Below are positions 6,646 through 14,636 of a stretch of 29,935 nt of DNA, one piece after another. The translations under genes were made by a program, and so were the position numbers. The stretch's first letter is position 1. Each line of letters begins with the position of its first letter. Below the pieces are notes generated by a model. The model was not told the DNA's origin, made no database searches, and saw only the letters and a program-made list of their open reading frames with translations. This DNA is from an uncultured Chitinophagaceae bacterium (GTDB taxonomy: Bacteria > Bacteroidota > Bacteroidia > Chitinophagales > Chitinophagaceae): positions 1 to 29,935 of the forward strand of contig CAMPGT010000016.1 in assembly GCA_946885665.1 (NCBI GenBank), given 5' to 3'.

Positions 6646-8211
6646 TCAAAACTTCACCCCAAACGTCACCAGCAAATTGCTGTTATGATTCCGGATATCG
6701 GCAAACGTATTCGCCTTGTCTGCAAGACGGTAAGGAAAATCCACATCTTTATTCAAACCATATACGTAGGTGAGATCAAGAAAAATACCGCTGTTCCTGT
6801 ACCCGATACCCCCGCTTACATTCATTTTATGCGCCTTGAGTGCGTCGTCATCGTAAGGACTTCCATAGTATGCAAAACCGAGACGCGTCATCAGTGTATT
6901 GAATTTCATCTCTCCTCCCACGCGGAAATTAAACGCATTTTTATAGGCGATTTTTACGCCCTCGTTCACGCCCTTGTAATATTCATCGTCTTCATCGTAG
7001 TCGGCAGAATGGAAACGCGACGACTGGTGTGTCACATATTCGATATCGGCGGTAATAAATCCCCTTTGTTTTGTTACGTCTTCAACCGCACTGAACATCC
7101 ATGATCCACTGACGAGAAACCTCCACGGAGAATAATAATCATAACGGTATTCAGGAACATCCGCACCAAACTGCGTGTAGATCGTGTCTTCATTCGCAAC
7201 CGCCGGCTGGCCGTCCGACAAATAATTTTCAAGATCGGATTCCATGGTGCCCGTTGTTCTTTCGCTCATCCCAAAAATCGTGGGTGTGTGAATTGAAAAT
7301 CCTGCTCTGAACGAATTGGTCGGCTTAACGATCATCCCTAATCTTGCATTGATACCCACACCCTGCGAACGGTAATATTCTGTGTAGGTGGCGCTGTTGA
7401 AATTATTGTCGTTGTCGCCTGAAACATCTGTTTCCCGAAATTCGGTGGTCCGCTCATAATTCACTATCGGAACGCCGATACTGCCACCCAGGTAGAATTT
7501 GTCGCTCATATTTGCGGCATAGCCAAATGCAATTTCAGTGATGCCGCCTTTTGTGCGAATATCTTTTTCCTGGAACAGTTGTGCATTGGCGCCGGCTAAG
7601 ATGGCATTCCGTTCAGGAAGGCCCACCACTTCAATGTCGCCGTCAACCGATAATGTATCGATCAGGTAAGTATAGTTGGCCAGTTTGGTTCCAAGCGACA
7701 GCGGCGCCGTGTACAGCACGGCATCTATGGGTACACCCGACGCCGCAAATTCTTCGGCGAAACTTTCGGAAAAAGAGCTGAAGTTGTTTTCGCCCTGGTA
7801 GTGTACCCTTCCGTTAAAGTTGGCCATCCTGTTTACGCCGATGCTAAAGGTTTTGTTCGCCCATTTGCTGCGGGGATTGTACTGGCCCCAAACAAAACCC
7901 GTGGTACCGAGATTAAAGCGTGTACCGCTTTCGGAAGTGGACGGTGTACCGCGGAAGTTGCTTTTTCCATTCAAAAACGTGATACCGGGCGTAATCACAA
8001 ATTCGCCGGTTTTATAAAATCCCAGCCCCGCAGGGTTAACAAAAAGAGAGGTGATTTCGCCGCCAAGCGAACCCATGGCTCCTCCGATGGCCTGCTGGCG
8101 CGCAGTTCCTGACGGCACGTTCCACGACATCCTGATGGCATCTTCGGGCAATTGTGCGATCATCTGCTGAGAGGCAAATACGAGGAGGGATACATAAACT
8201 AATTTCTTCAT
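6646..8211 (-). CDS. OmpP1/FadL/TodX-family outer-membrane transport protein
   Basis: This 521-residue outer-membrane beta-barrel has a signal peptide of about 19 residues (MKKLVYVSLLVFASQQMIAQ). The mature N-terminus LPEDAIRMSWNVPSGTARQQ leads into AIGGAMGSLGGEITSLFVNP and AGLGFYKTGEFVITPG, the FadL-type N-terminal hatch pattern. The remainder alternates amphipathic strands and ends in phenylalanine (FGVKF), as outer-membrane barrels recognised by BAM do. FadL-type proteins carry hydrophobic molecules across the outer membrane; Bacteroidota homologues are often labelled hemin or aromatic-compound transporters, and the cargo here is unknown. The frame extends upstream to 8280, but the ATG at 8211 starts the signal peptide. 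A hairpin terminator of the upstream lipoprotein gene separates the two. Confidence 0.88.
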   Translation of the reverse strand: MKKLVYVSLLVFASQQMIAQLPEDAIRMSWNVPSGTARQQAIGGAMGSLGGEITSLFVNPAGLGFYKTGEFVITPGITFLNGKSNFRGTPSTSESGTRFNLGTTGFVWGQYNPRSKWANKTFSIGVNRMANFNGRVHYQGENNFSSFSESFAEEFAASGVPIDAVLYTAPLSLGTKLANYTYLIDTLSVDGDIEVVGLPERNAILAGANAQLFQEKDIRTKGGITEIAFGYAANMSDKFYLGGSIGVPIVNYERTTEFRETDVSGDNDNNFNSATYTEYYRSQGVGINARLGMIVKPTNSFRAGFSIHTPTIFGMSERTTGTMESDLENYLSDGQPAVANEDTIYTQFGADVPEYRYDYYSPWRFLVSGSWMFSAVEDVTKQRGFITADIEYVTHQSSRFHSADYDEDDEYYKGVNEGVKIAYKNAFNFRVGGEMKFNTLMTRLGFAYYGSPYDDDALKAHKMNVSGGIGYRNSGIFLDLTYVYGLNKDVDFPYRLADKANTFADIRNHNSNLLVTFGVKF

Positions 8212-8291
8212 CGCTATTAGAGTTCTATTCTCAAATTCCGGTTGTCCGGGGCACGTCTCGAACCATTGAGGTTCCGGCATGCTATTATAAA

Positions 8292-8340
8292 ATAAAACCT
8301 TGCCAGATCCAATAAAGTCAAATCACTTGCAAGGTTTTAT
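8292..8340 (-). terminator. Probable intrinsic terminator of the Tyr-rich lipoprotein gene
   Basis: Perfect 12-bp inverted arms ATAAAACCTTGC (8292-8303) and GCAAGGTTTTAT (8329-8340) enclose a 25-base loop. On the minus strand the structure starts 18 bases after the lipoprotein stop codon and runs into a T-rich tail (TTTTATTTTATAAT). The loop is unusually long for a simple terminator, so a processing or regulatory role is possible. Confidence 0.65.
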
Positions 8341-8358
8341 GCTGATCCAAAACTTATT

Positions 8359-9216
8359 TTACCTGCGGCCCGGCCTGCTTCCTGCTCCACCGCCGCTACT
8401 TCTGCTACTGCTTCCGCTTGATCCTGAACTGCTCGGGGAGTAGGATGAATTGTTTGAAGGATTATATGTTCTTACAGGACGGTCCTGCGACGGACGGCTG
8501 TAGCTGTTGCGCTGGCGGTTGTCGCTGCTGCTGTTAGAATAAACCCGCCTGTTGGTACTGTTGCTGTTCGCATTATTGTACCGGGGCCGGTAATTGTAAT
8601 TCTGCCTGTTGCTAAGCGTCCGCCTGTTGGTGGCGCTGTTGCTGTATCGGTTCAGATCGAAGGTTCTCGACCGGGTGTAACCAGCGGGGTTTGTTTTCGG
8701 GTTGACCACTACAATGTTCCTGTAATAAGGATTGTAATAGCTGTTCCATCCATAGTAACTCATGAAGGGATCATAGAACGGATTGCCATAGGGATTATAA
8801 TAAGATCCGAAAAGACTGCCGTATCCCAGGCCATATCCTAAGCCAAGTCCGAGGCTGAATCCCGGAGCAACGCCACCCCATCCCATAGATGAATAAGGAT
8901 TGTACGGGCTGTAAAACGGACTGTAGTAGGGACTGTAATAGTAATCGTCAAATGCGGACCACCTGTACCTGTCGCGGACGCGCATCCGCAGCCACCTGTC
9001 TTCAGACGTAGCGTAATCGTCGTAGCCGTCATATCTCCGTCCATCGTCGCGGTCATTTTCGGCCGCCACGTACTCGTCGCCACCGGCTGCGGCCGCTCTT
9101 GTCTCGACCGGCGAAGGTGAATAATAGACATCGTCAGGCGTTTGTCCGGACCGGTACACGGAACAACTGCCGAGCAACACGACCGCCGATGCCAATGGTA
9201 TGATAAATGATCTCAT
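8359..9216 (-). CDS. Tyr/Gly/Asn/Ser-rich lipoprotein, low complexity
   Basis: This 285-residue predicted lipoprotein starts MRSFIIPLASAVVLLGSC, with lipobox LGSC and the lipidated cysteine at residue 18. Residues about 40-75 are charged (Asp/Glu/Arg). Residues about 85-165 are dominated by Tyr, Pro, Phe, Gly and Ser, with repeats of the type YYSPFYSPYNPY and a GLGLGYGLGYG stretch. The rest is Asn/Arg/Ser-rich and ends in a Ser-Gly-Arg tail. No enzymatic domain is recognised. Similar low-complexity aromatic lipoproteins occur in Bacteroidota, often as hypothetical proteins. A TTG at 9357 would extend the frame, but the ATG at 9216 begins the signal peptide. It is divergent from proS and followed by a hairpin. 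Function unknown. Confidence 0.82.
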   Translation of the reverse strand: MRSFIIPLASAVVLLGSCSVYRSGQTPDDVYYSPSPVETRAAAAGGDEYVAAENDRDDGRRYDGYDDYATSEDRWLRMRVRDRYRWSAFDDYYYSPYYSPFYSPYNPYSSMGWGGVAPGFSLGLGLGYGLGYGSLFGSYYNPYGNPFYDPFMSYYGWNSYYNPYYRNIVVVNPKTNPAGYTRSRTFDLNRYSNSATNRRTLSNRQNYNYRPRYNNANSNSTNRRVYSNSSSDNRQRNSYSRPSQDRPVRTYNPSNNSSYSPSSSGSSGSSSRSSGGGAGSRPGRR

Positions 9217-9248
9217 GTTTGTGATTTTAACGTTATGTTTGAAGTTGC

Positions 9249-9256
9249 TACTTTTG
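9249..9256 (+). promoter_or_regulatory. Weak candidate -7 box for proS in the 172-base divergent gap
   Basis: TACTTTTG fits TAnnTTTG on the plus strand but lies about 130 bases before the proS ATG and lacks a -33 TTTG at normal spacing. A second match, TATGTTTG, is at 9234-9241. Nothing else was recognised in 9217-9388. Confidence 0.25.
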
Positions 9257-9388
9257 CGCTCACTTCCAATACTTAAAGTTACGATTATTAGACACCATTT
9301 TAAAGAAAAGCATTGCACCCTATTTGTTAAATGTGACGGGATTTTTCTTTTTCCCAAAGAATTAAACTAATCAAAGAATATACGTGAA

Positions 9389-10861
9389 ATGAGCAAGGAG
9401 ATCACTTCAAGGAACACCGATTATGCACAATGGTACAATGACCTGGTTATAAAGGGCGAATTGGCAGACTATTCGGCCGTCAGGGGATGTATGGTGATAA
9501 AACCATATGGGTTCGGTTTGTGGGAAAATATGCGCGATGCGCTCGACAAAATGTTCAAGGATACCGGGCACGTAAACGCCTACTTTCCGCTTTTCATACC
9601 CAAAAGTTTTCTCAGCCGCGAGGCCGCGCATGTTGAAGGGTTCGCCAAGGAATGTGCGGTGGTTACCCATTACCGGCTGAAGAACGATCCCGACGGTGGC
9701 GTGATCGTAGACCCCGAAGCAAAGCTCGAAGAGGAACTGATCGTGCGGCCGACCAGCGAAACTATCATCTGGAACACCTACAAAACCTGGATACAATCTT
9801 ACCGCGACCTTCCGCTCCTTATCAACCAATGGGCGAACGTGGTGCGTTGGGAGATGCGGACAAGGCTTTTTCTGCGGACCGCTGAATTTTTGTGGCAGGA
9901 AGGGCACACCGCACATGCCACCGCACAGGAAGCCATCGATGAAACCAGGCAGATGCTCGATGTGTATGCCGACTTTGTGGAAAACTGGATGGCGCTGCCC
10001 GTTATCAAAGGCGTGAAAACACCGGGCGAACGGTTTGCGGGCGCAGTGGACACCTACTGTATCGAGGCGCTGATGCAGGACGGCAAGGCCCTGCAGGCAG
10101 GCACTTCGCATTTCCTCGGACAAAACTTCGCCAAGGCTTTTGATGTTACTTTTTCCGACAGCAATAATAAGCTTGACCACGTTTGGGCCACCAGTTGGGG
10201 AGTAAGCACCCGCCTGGTGGGCGCGCTCGTGATGGCGCACAGCGACGATGAGGGATTGGTGCTGCCGCCAAGGATCGCGCCGCTGCAGGTTGTTATCGTT
10301 CCCATCTATAAAGGCGACGAACAGAAGGCGATGATCGATGAGAAAGCAGGCGCCATTGTTCAGGAACTGAAAGCAAAGGGCATCCGCGTAAAATACGACA
10401 ACAGCGACCACCAGCGCCCGGGTTGGAAGTTTGCGCAGTATGAGCTGAAAGGTGTGCCCATACGGATTGCCATTGGCGCGCGCGACATTCAGAACAACAA
10501 GGTGGAAATAGCCAGGAGGGACACCCGCGAAAAACTGACCGATTCCATGGACGGGCTGCCTGAAAAAATCCAGTCGCTTCTTGATGAAATTCAACGCAGC
10601 ATGTTTCAGAAAGCATTATCTTTCAGAGAACAAAACATCACCCGGGTGGATGATTGGAATGAGTTTGAAAAAGTGCTCAAAGAAAAGGGCGGCTTTATTT
10701 CAGCGCATTGGGATGGCACCGCGGAAACGGAAGAATTGATCAAGGAAAAAACCAAGGCCACGATCCGTTGCGTGCCATTGAATAATCCAAAGGAAGAAGG
10801 CAAATGCATTCTTACCGGAAGGCCCAGTGACCAAAGAGTGCTGTTTGCAGTGGCATATTGA
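9389..10861 (+). CDS. proS: Prolyl-tRNA synthetase (archaeal/eukaryote-like ProS type)
   Basis: This 490-residue class II aminoacyl-tRNA synthetase charges tRNA-Pro with proline in the cytoplasm. The length and the absence of a large editing insertion match the short ProS type found in Bacteroidota, not the longer E. coli type. Visible segments are the N-terminal [20 protein letters not shown], the motif 1 to 2 region [20 protein letters not shown] with [20 protein letters not shown], and motif 3 ([20 protein letters not shown]). The HGTP anticodon-binding domain follows ([14 protein letters not shown] onward), then the ProS C-terminal domain ending in a conserved-type tyrosine (FAVAY). The long antisense frame across it is a codon-bias shadow. 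The three membrane-protein genes downstream follow at 40, 39 and 3 bases. Confidence 0.97.
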   Translation: MSKEITSRNTDYAQWYNDLVIKGELADYSAVRGCMVIKPYGFGLWENMRDALDKMFKDTGHVNAYFPLFIPKSFLSREAAHVEGFAKECAVVTHYRLKNDPDGGVIVDPEAKLEEELIVRPTSETIIWNTYKTWIQSYRDLPLLINQWANVVRWEMRTRLFLRTAEFLWQEGHTAHATAQEAIDETRQMLDVYADFVENWMALPVIKGVKTPGERFAGAVDTYCIEALMQDGKALQAGTSHFLGQNFAKAFDVTFSDSNNKLDHVWATSWGVSTRLVGALVMAHSDDEGLVLPPRIAPLQVVIVPIYKGDEQKAMIDEKAGAIVQELKAKGIRVKYDNSDHQRPGWKFAQYELKGVPIRIAIGARDIQNNKVEIARRDTREKLTDSMDGLPEKIQSLLDEIQRSMFQKALSFREQNITRVDDWNEFEKVLKEKGGFISAHWDGTAETEELIKEKTKATIRCVPLNNPKEEGKCILTGRPSDQRVLFAVAY

Positions 10862-10901
10862 TGTGTGCGGTTCAATTGATGGCTAACCCAAACACTTACA
10901 T

Positions 10902-11348
10902 ATGGATCAGCAAAACCAGGGGCTTTTTGATCTTCATCTGGATCAGCAAAGTTTCGTTAACCTTAAGGAGGCCGCCAGGTGGGCCAGGTTCATTGCTATC
11001 ATCGGATTTATTATTTCTGCACTTATGGTGCTGTTTGCTCTTTTCGCCGGAACATTGCTGTCTACCATGGGCGCAGGCTTCGGAAATTTTTCGATGATCG
11101 GCAGCGGGCTGCTCGCGGGATTTTACCTCGTGCTGGCGCTCATCTGGTTTTTCCCAAATTTGTTCCTGTTCAGGTTCTCGTCGCAAATGCAGCAGTCGAT
11201 CCGCCTTAATGAACAGATAAAACTGCAGCAGGCGCTGACAAACCTGAAGGCTTACTTTAAATTTCTCGGAATACTGTTTCTGGTAATCATTTGCATCTAC
11301 GCCCTTGTGTTTATCGTCGCAATCATTATGGGCATTGCATCGAGGTAG
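10902..11348 (+). CDS. Small membrane protein, DUF5362-like
   Basis: The 148-residue protein has a soluble N-terminus (residues 1-27, DQQSFVNLKEAARW) followed by three hydrophobic segments at about 29-53, 66-90 and 118-145. A basic/amphipathic cytoplasmic stretch (RFSSQMQQSIRLNEQIKLQQ) lies between the second and third. The pattern resembles the Bacteroidota DUF5362 family (from memory). No catalytic residues are evident. It lies between proS and a CD225/dispanin gene in the same orientation, and the three small membrane proteins probably form one transcription unit. The ATG at 10902 is the first credible start. Confidence 0.72.
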   Translation: MDQQNQGLFDLHLDQQSFVNLKEAARWARFIAIIGFIISALMVLFALFAGTLLSTMGAGFGNFSMIGSGLLAGFYLVLALIWFFPNLFLFRFSSQMQQSIRLNEQIKLQQALTNLKAYFKFLGILFLVIICIYALVFIVAIIMGIASR

Positions 11349-11387
11349 CCATCATTCGTTTCTATCACCTAAATCATACTTCCACAC

Positions 11388-11696
11388 ATGGAACAGACCA
11401 CACAGCAACCCATCATTCCTCCCGTACGTCCTAAAAACTGGCTGGTTGAGGCTATTTTACTAACGATTTTCTGCTGCCTTCCGTTTGGTATCGTGTCGAT
11501 CATATTTGCCGCACAGGTGAATTCAAAATATGACACGGGCGATTACGACGGTTCACTAAGGTCTTCGCGAGAGGCGGGCAAGTGGGTCAAGATCGGCTTC
11601 TTTTCCGGCCTTGGTATCTGGGTACTTTACCTCATCTTTATTTTCCTGTTGGGCGGTACCGCATTCTGGAGCGCCGCATCGATGATGAACTCGTAA
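11388..11696 (+). CDS. CD225/dispanin family membrane protein
   Basis: The 102-residue protein begins with a Pro-rich N-terminus (QPIIPPVRPKNW) and then carries the CD225 core. First comes a re-entrant or membrane helix AILLTIFCCLPFGIVSIIFA with the cysteine pair typical of IFITM-like proteins. Next is the conserved loop AAQVNSKYDTGDYDGSLRSS with REAGKWVKIG. The second transmembrane helix is about residues 70-92. Eukaryotic IFITMs of this superfamily alter membrane fusion; bacterial members are widespread and mostly of unknown role. The gene is 39 bases after the DUF5362-like gene and 3 bases before the DUF2752 gene. Confidence 0.88.
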   Translation: MEQTTQQPIIPPVRPKNWLVEAILLTIFCCLPFGIVSIIFAAQVNSKYDTGDYDGSLRSSREAGKWVKIGFFSGLGIWVLYLIFIFLLGGTAFWSAASMMNS

Positions 11697-11699
11697 GGA

Positions 11700-12104
11700 A
11701 TGGTAAAGACAAAGGACCAGGTTTATATCATATTTACAGTAGCGGTCATAGGATCGCTACTGTATTTTTATTTTGATCCTTCGTTCCACGAATTTTTTCC
11801 AAGCTGCCCCTTTCACACGTTCACTGGTTTGTATTGCCCCGGCTGTGGCTCGCAAAGAGCGTTTCATGCCTTGCTGAACGGCGACATAACTTTGGCGCTG
11901 GGGTACAACATGTTGTTTGTGTTGTTTTTGCCATTCATGCTGTATTCAGCCGGCGTTACGGTGAACAATATTTTCAGAAAGCAAAAAATTCGTCAGCAAA
12001 TTTTTCGTTCGCAATCGTTTACATTGGCTACGCTCGCCGTGGTGCTGCTGTTCTGGATACTCAGGAACATACAGATTGCACCTTTTGCGTGGCTGGCGCC
12101 ATGA
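11700..12104 (+). CDS. DUF2752 membrane protein with conserved CPGCG motif
   Basis: The 134-residue protein has a first transmembrane helix at about residues 8-25. The DUF2752 hallmark follows: C36-P-F-H-x-F-T-G-L-Y-C46-P-G-C49-G-x-x-R. Two further hydrophobic segments lie at about 64-86 and 105-125. The three cysteines suggest metal or redox chemistry, but the family function is unknown. It starts 3 bases after the dispanin stop, so it is likely translated from the same mRNA. Its TGA directly abuts the stop of the convergent RDD gene, forming TGATCA at 12102-12107. DUF2752 and CD225 genes are frequent neighbours in Bacteroidota (recollection). Confidence 0.87.
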   Translation: MVKTKDQVYIIFTVAVIGSLLYFYFDPSFHEFFPSCPFHTFTGLYCPGCGSQRAFHALLNGDITLALGYNMLFVLFLPFMLYSAGVTVNNIFRKQKIRQQIFRSQSFTLATLAVVLLFWILRNIQIAPFAWLAP

Positions 12105-12872
12105 TCAACGGGTGGAGTAATAGTTGTAATCGGTTAGCAGCGTTTCCAGGAAGTCGAGAGCATACTGGTCGGTTTCCATTTTCACCTTCGACAAAATGCG
12201 GTCGGCGATTCTTCTCGCCATTTCATGATCATTTTTCTTTCTCACCGTTTCAATGATATTTTTCAGGGTGTTGATGTCCCTGTCGGTTAGCTGCATAACC
12301 TGCGGATACCTGGGTTTGTAATCGTTGCTGATCTCTGCAAATACCGTGTCTTCCCACGAGGGTCTGTTGCTGGTATCTATGAGGATGGTGCCTGCAACAA
12401 GGTCGCCGAGCCTTTGTGATTTCGTGGTGATCATGATACAGGCCACACCCGAAAACACCAGGGGAAGTGTCCACCACGGGATTGCGCCGACGGCCGCCGC
12501 GAAAGGGATCCAGTAGGGGAAATCAATGATGCGAAAGACCCAGCGAATGAGGTATTGCCCAATGTTCGGCTGGCCGCCTTCTTCGGTTACCACTCTCAGC
12601 TTCATGGCTATTTTGCCGATGCTGCGTCCGTTCAGCGACAATTCGGATAGGAGATGATAAAACAATACGGGAAGACTCACGAACAACCCACGTAGGTCCC
12701 ACGTGTCTGTCCATACAAAAAATGAATCGATGCGGAAGGCTGTTGCAAGTGCCTTGGTCAGCATCCAGCAGATCATCACATCGATGAGCCAGGCAACAAA
12801 ACGTTTGAAAAATGCCGCTATGCCGAACTCAACTTCAATATTAAAGCCCGTATCCAACTTTACTAAGGGCAT
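12105..12872 (-). CDS. RDD family integral membrane protein
   Basis: The 255-residue protein carries an RDD domain in its first two thirds. It opens with FGIAAFFKRFVAWLIDVMIC, where the arginine and aspartate of the first helix give the family its name. A loop with SLNGRSIGKIAMKLRVVTEE and a third helix pair with QRLGDLVAGTILI follow. The C-terminal part (from about residue 175) is a soluble region ending in QYALDFLETLLTDYNYYSTR. RDD proteins are thought to act in transport or envelope functions; the role is not known. It is divergent from the SpoIIM-DUF4129-DUF4350-MoxR-DUF58 operon, whose neighbourhood commonly includes an RDD gene. The intervening 99 bases hold A/T heptamers. Confidence 0.88.
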   Translation of the reverse strand: MPLVKLDTGFNIEVEFGIAAFFKRFVAWLIDVMICWMLTKALATAFRIDSFFVWTDTWDLRGLFVSLPVLFYHLLSELSLNGRSIGKIAMKLRVVTEEGGQPNIGQYLIRWVFRIIDFPYWIPFAAAVGAIPWWTLPLVFSGVACIMITTKSQRLGDLVAGTILIDTSNRPSWEDTVFAEISNDYKPRYPQVMQLTDRDINTLKNIIETVRKKNDHEMARRIADRILSKVKMETDQYALDFLETLLTDYNYYSTR

Positions 12873-12908
12873 AGGCGGATAAATTTATAACTATTATATT
12901 TAGGGATT

Positions 12909-12968
12909 AAAAGTTAAAACTTAAAAGTTAAAAGTAAAAGCGGTTTTAACCTTTAACTGTTAACTTAA
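12909..12968 (+). repeat. A/T heptamer repeat locus D in the divergent gap
   Basis: Four direct 7-bp units AAAAGTT (12909-12915), AAAACTT, AAAAGTT and AAAAGTA (to 12936) are followed by units in the opposite sense: AACCTTT (12948-12954), AACTGTT (12955-12961) and AACTTAA (12962-12968). The block ends 3 bases before the SpoIIM-family ATG at 12972. Neither the ACGTGAG heptamers nor the GC hairpin of copies A-C is present here. The opposed halves can form an imperfect hairpin. Confidence 0.75.
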
Positions 12969-12971
12969 CCT

Positions 12972-13946
12972 ATGCGCGAAGGCCTGTTTCTAAAAAAGAA
13001 CATTGAGAAGTGGAAAGGATACCAGTACCAGCCATCTTCCGATCCCGATGAAATGGCACATGAATTCACGGAGCTGGTGAACGACCTGGGCTATGCACGC
13101 ACTTTTTATCCGCAGAGCAAGGTTACGCAATATCTTAACGGGCTGGCTTCACGAACCTATCTCGGCATCTACAAAAACAAAAGAGAAGACCGTTCGCGGC
13201 TCATCACCTTCTGGACGAGAGAATTACCGCTTGTCGTTCGCAAATATCACCGCGAACTGCTGTACTCCTTCCTCATCTTCACCACGTTCGCGCTGATGGC
13301 GGCGTTTTCTACTGCGCAGGACCAATCATTCGTGCGTGGCATTCTCGGCGATTCGTATGTAGAAATGACCGAATCGAACATTGCCAACGGTGATCCGTTC
13401 GGCGTGTATAAAAGCAGCGACAGGCTCACCATGTTCTTCACCATCGCGCTGAATAATATCAAGGTGTCGTTCATGGTATTTATCGGTGGCTTGCTTGCAT
13501 CGCTGGGCACCATCTGGTTCCTGTTCAACAACGGGATGATGCTCGGCGCCTTCCAAACATTCTTCTTCATGAAAAACCTGGGCTGGCAATCGGTGCTGGT
13601 GGTGTGGATACATGGCACGCTGGAAATTTCGGCCATCATCATTGCAGGGGGCGCAGGTTTTATTCTAGGAAACAGCATCCTCTTCCCGAAAACCTACCGG
13701 CGTATCGACTCTGTAAAAAGAGGCGCGCGGGATGGAATGAAGCTGATGATAGGCTTGGTGCCGGTGTTCATTGCCGCGGCCTTCCTGGAAGGATTTATCA
13801 CGCGCTATGCCACAATGCCGAAACCGCTGAGCATTTCCATACTTGCCCTTTCATTTTCGTTCATCACCTGGTATTTTGTTGCGTGGCCCATCATCTTGCA
13901 AAAAAGACTGCAACGCGAAAAAACAGGTACTGAAAAACTTAAATGA
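12972..13946 (+). CDS. SpoIIM/DUF95 family membrane protein
   Basis: The 324-residue protein belongs to the stage II sporulation protein M (DUF95) family, found widely in non-sporulating bacteria. A cytoplasmic N-terminal part (about residues 1-90) is followed by a first helix LLYSFLIFTTFALMAAF. The conserved segment FFTIALNNIKVSFMVFIGGL then leads into GTIWFLFNNGMMLGAFQTFF. Next is WIHGTLEISAIIIAGGAGF, which contains the family signature HGxxE. At least five membrane segments are expected. It opens the operon SpoIIM-DUF4129-DUF4350-MoxR-DUF58, and its TGA directly abuts the next ATG. Function unknown; in the known neighbourhood it is thought to work at the membrane with the MoxR ATPase. Confidence 0.9.
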   Translation: MREGLFLKKNIEKWKGYQYQPSSDPDEMAHEFTELVNDLGYARTFYPQSKVTQYLNGLASRTYLGIYKNKREDRSRLITFWTRELPLVVRKYHRELLYSFLIFTTFALMAAFSTAQDQSFVRGILGDSYVEMTESNIANGDPFGVYKSSDRLTMFFTIALNNIKVSFMVFIGGLLASLGTIWFLFNNGMMLGAFQTFFFMKNLGWQSVLVVWIHGTLEISAIIIAGGAGFILGNSILFPKTYRRIDSVKRGARDGMKLMIGLVPVFIAAAFLEGFITRYATMPKPLSISILALSFSFITWYFVAWPIILQKRLQREKTGTEKLK

Positions 13947-14636
13947 ATGTTGGCGCCGTTCCATAAATACCTGGTACTGCTTCTTGTGCTGGTGTCACTG
14001 CATAATGGCGCCGGCGCGCAGGAAAACAGCGGGAAGCGCTACCGGTCCGAACTGAGAACGGTACCCGATTCGGTAACATCAAAAATGAAAAACGATCGGG
14101 AGTTCCTGTATGCGAACGATCCGTCGTACTGGGTAGAAAAAAAAGTCGAGAAATCCGCTACGCAAAAATTCTTTGAGCGCCTGGCCCGAAGCCCCATTCT
14201 CAAATGGATACTCTACACTTTCCTCACCGCAGTTATCCTATTCGTGCTGTACCAGGTGATGGTAGTCAACAATTTTTTTATTTTTTCGAAGCATGGCAGA
14301 AAAAGGAAAGAAGAACTTTCCCACGGTGAAGAATTATCTCAGGAAGAGCTTGATCATAAATTGAGCGAAGCCATTGCAGCCGGCCAGTACAGGTTGGCGA
14401 TACGGTACTTTTACCTGGTAACATTGCAGGCGCTCAGCGAGAAAAATTTTATTGTCATGCATGCAAAGTCCACCAACCGCGATTATATTTTGCAGATGCA
14501 GGAAAGAAATGAAGGCAGCGATTTTAAACACCTGACGAACATCTATGAATATGTGTGGTACGGCGAGTACCAGCCATCGGCGCAGCAGTTCAGTGTTATC
14601 GAATCAAATTTTAAACGATTCATTTCACAAATTTGA
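13947..14636 (+). CDS. DUF4129 domain membrane protein
   Basis: The 229-residue protein has an N-terminal signal or anchor (LVLLLVLVSLHNGAGAQ) and an extracytoplasmic stretch of about 60 residues. One transmembrane helix (ILYTFLTAVILFVLYQVMVV) lies near residue 100. The C-terminal cytoplasmic domain matches DUF4129: AIAAGQYRLAIRYFYLVTLQ, AKSTNRDYILQM and the terminal WYGEYQPSAQQFSVIE. DUF4129 is a regular partner of MoxR-DUF58 operons. The ATG at 13947 directly follows the TGA of the previous gene, and the stop overlaps the TTG start of the next gene by four bases, so the frame is tightly coupled. No catalytic function is known. Confidence 0.85.
   Translation: MLAPFHKYLVLLLVLVSLHNGAGAQENSGKRYRSELRTVPDSVTSKMKNDREFLYANDPSYWVEKKVEKSATQKFFERLARSPILKWILYTFLTAVILFVLYQVMVVNNFFIFSKHGRKRKEELSHGEELSQEELDHKLSEAIAAGQYRLAIRYFYLVTLQALSEKNFIVMHAKSTNRDYILQMQERNEGSDFKHLTNIYEYVWYGEYQPSAQQFSVIESNFKRFISQI

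Noticed and set aside
9407..10594. A 395-codon open frame antisense to proS
   Set aside because: It mirrors the proS codon pattern, has no recognisable domain, and proS on the other strand is certain.
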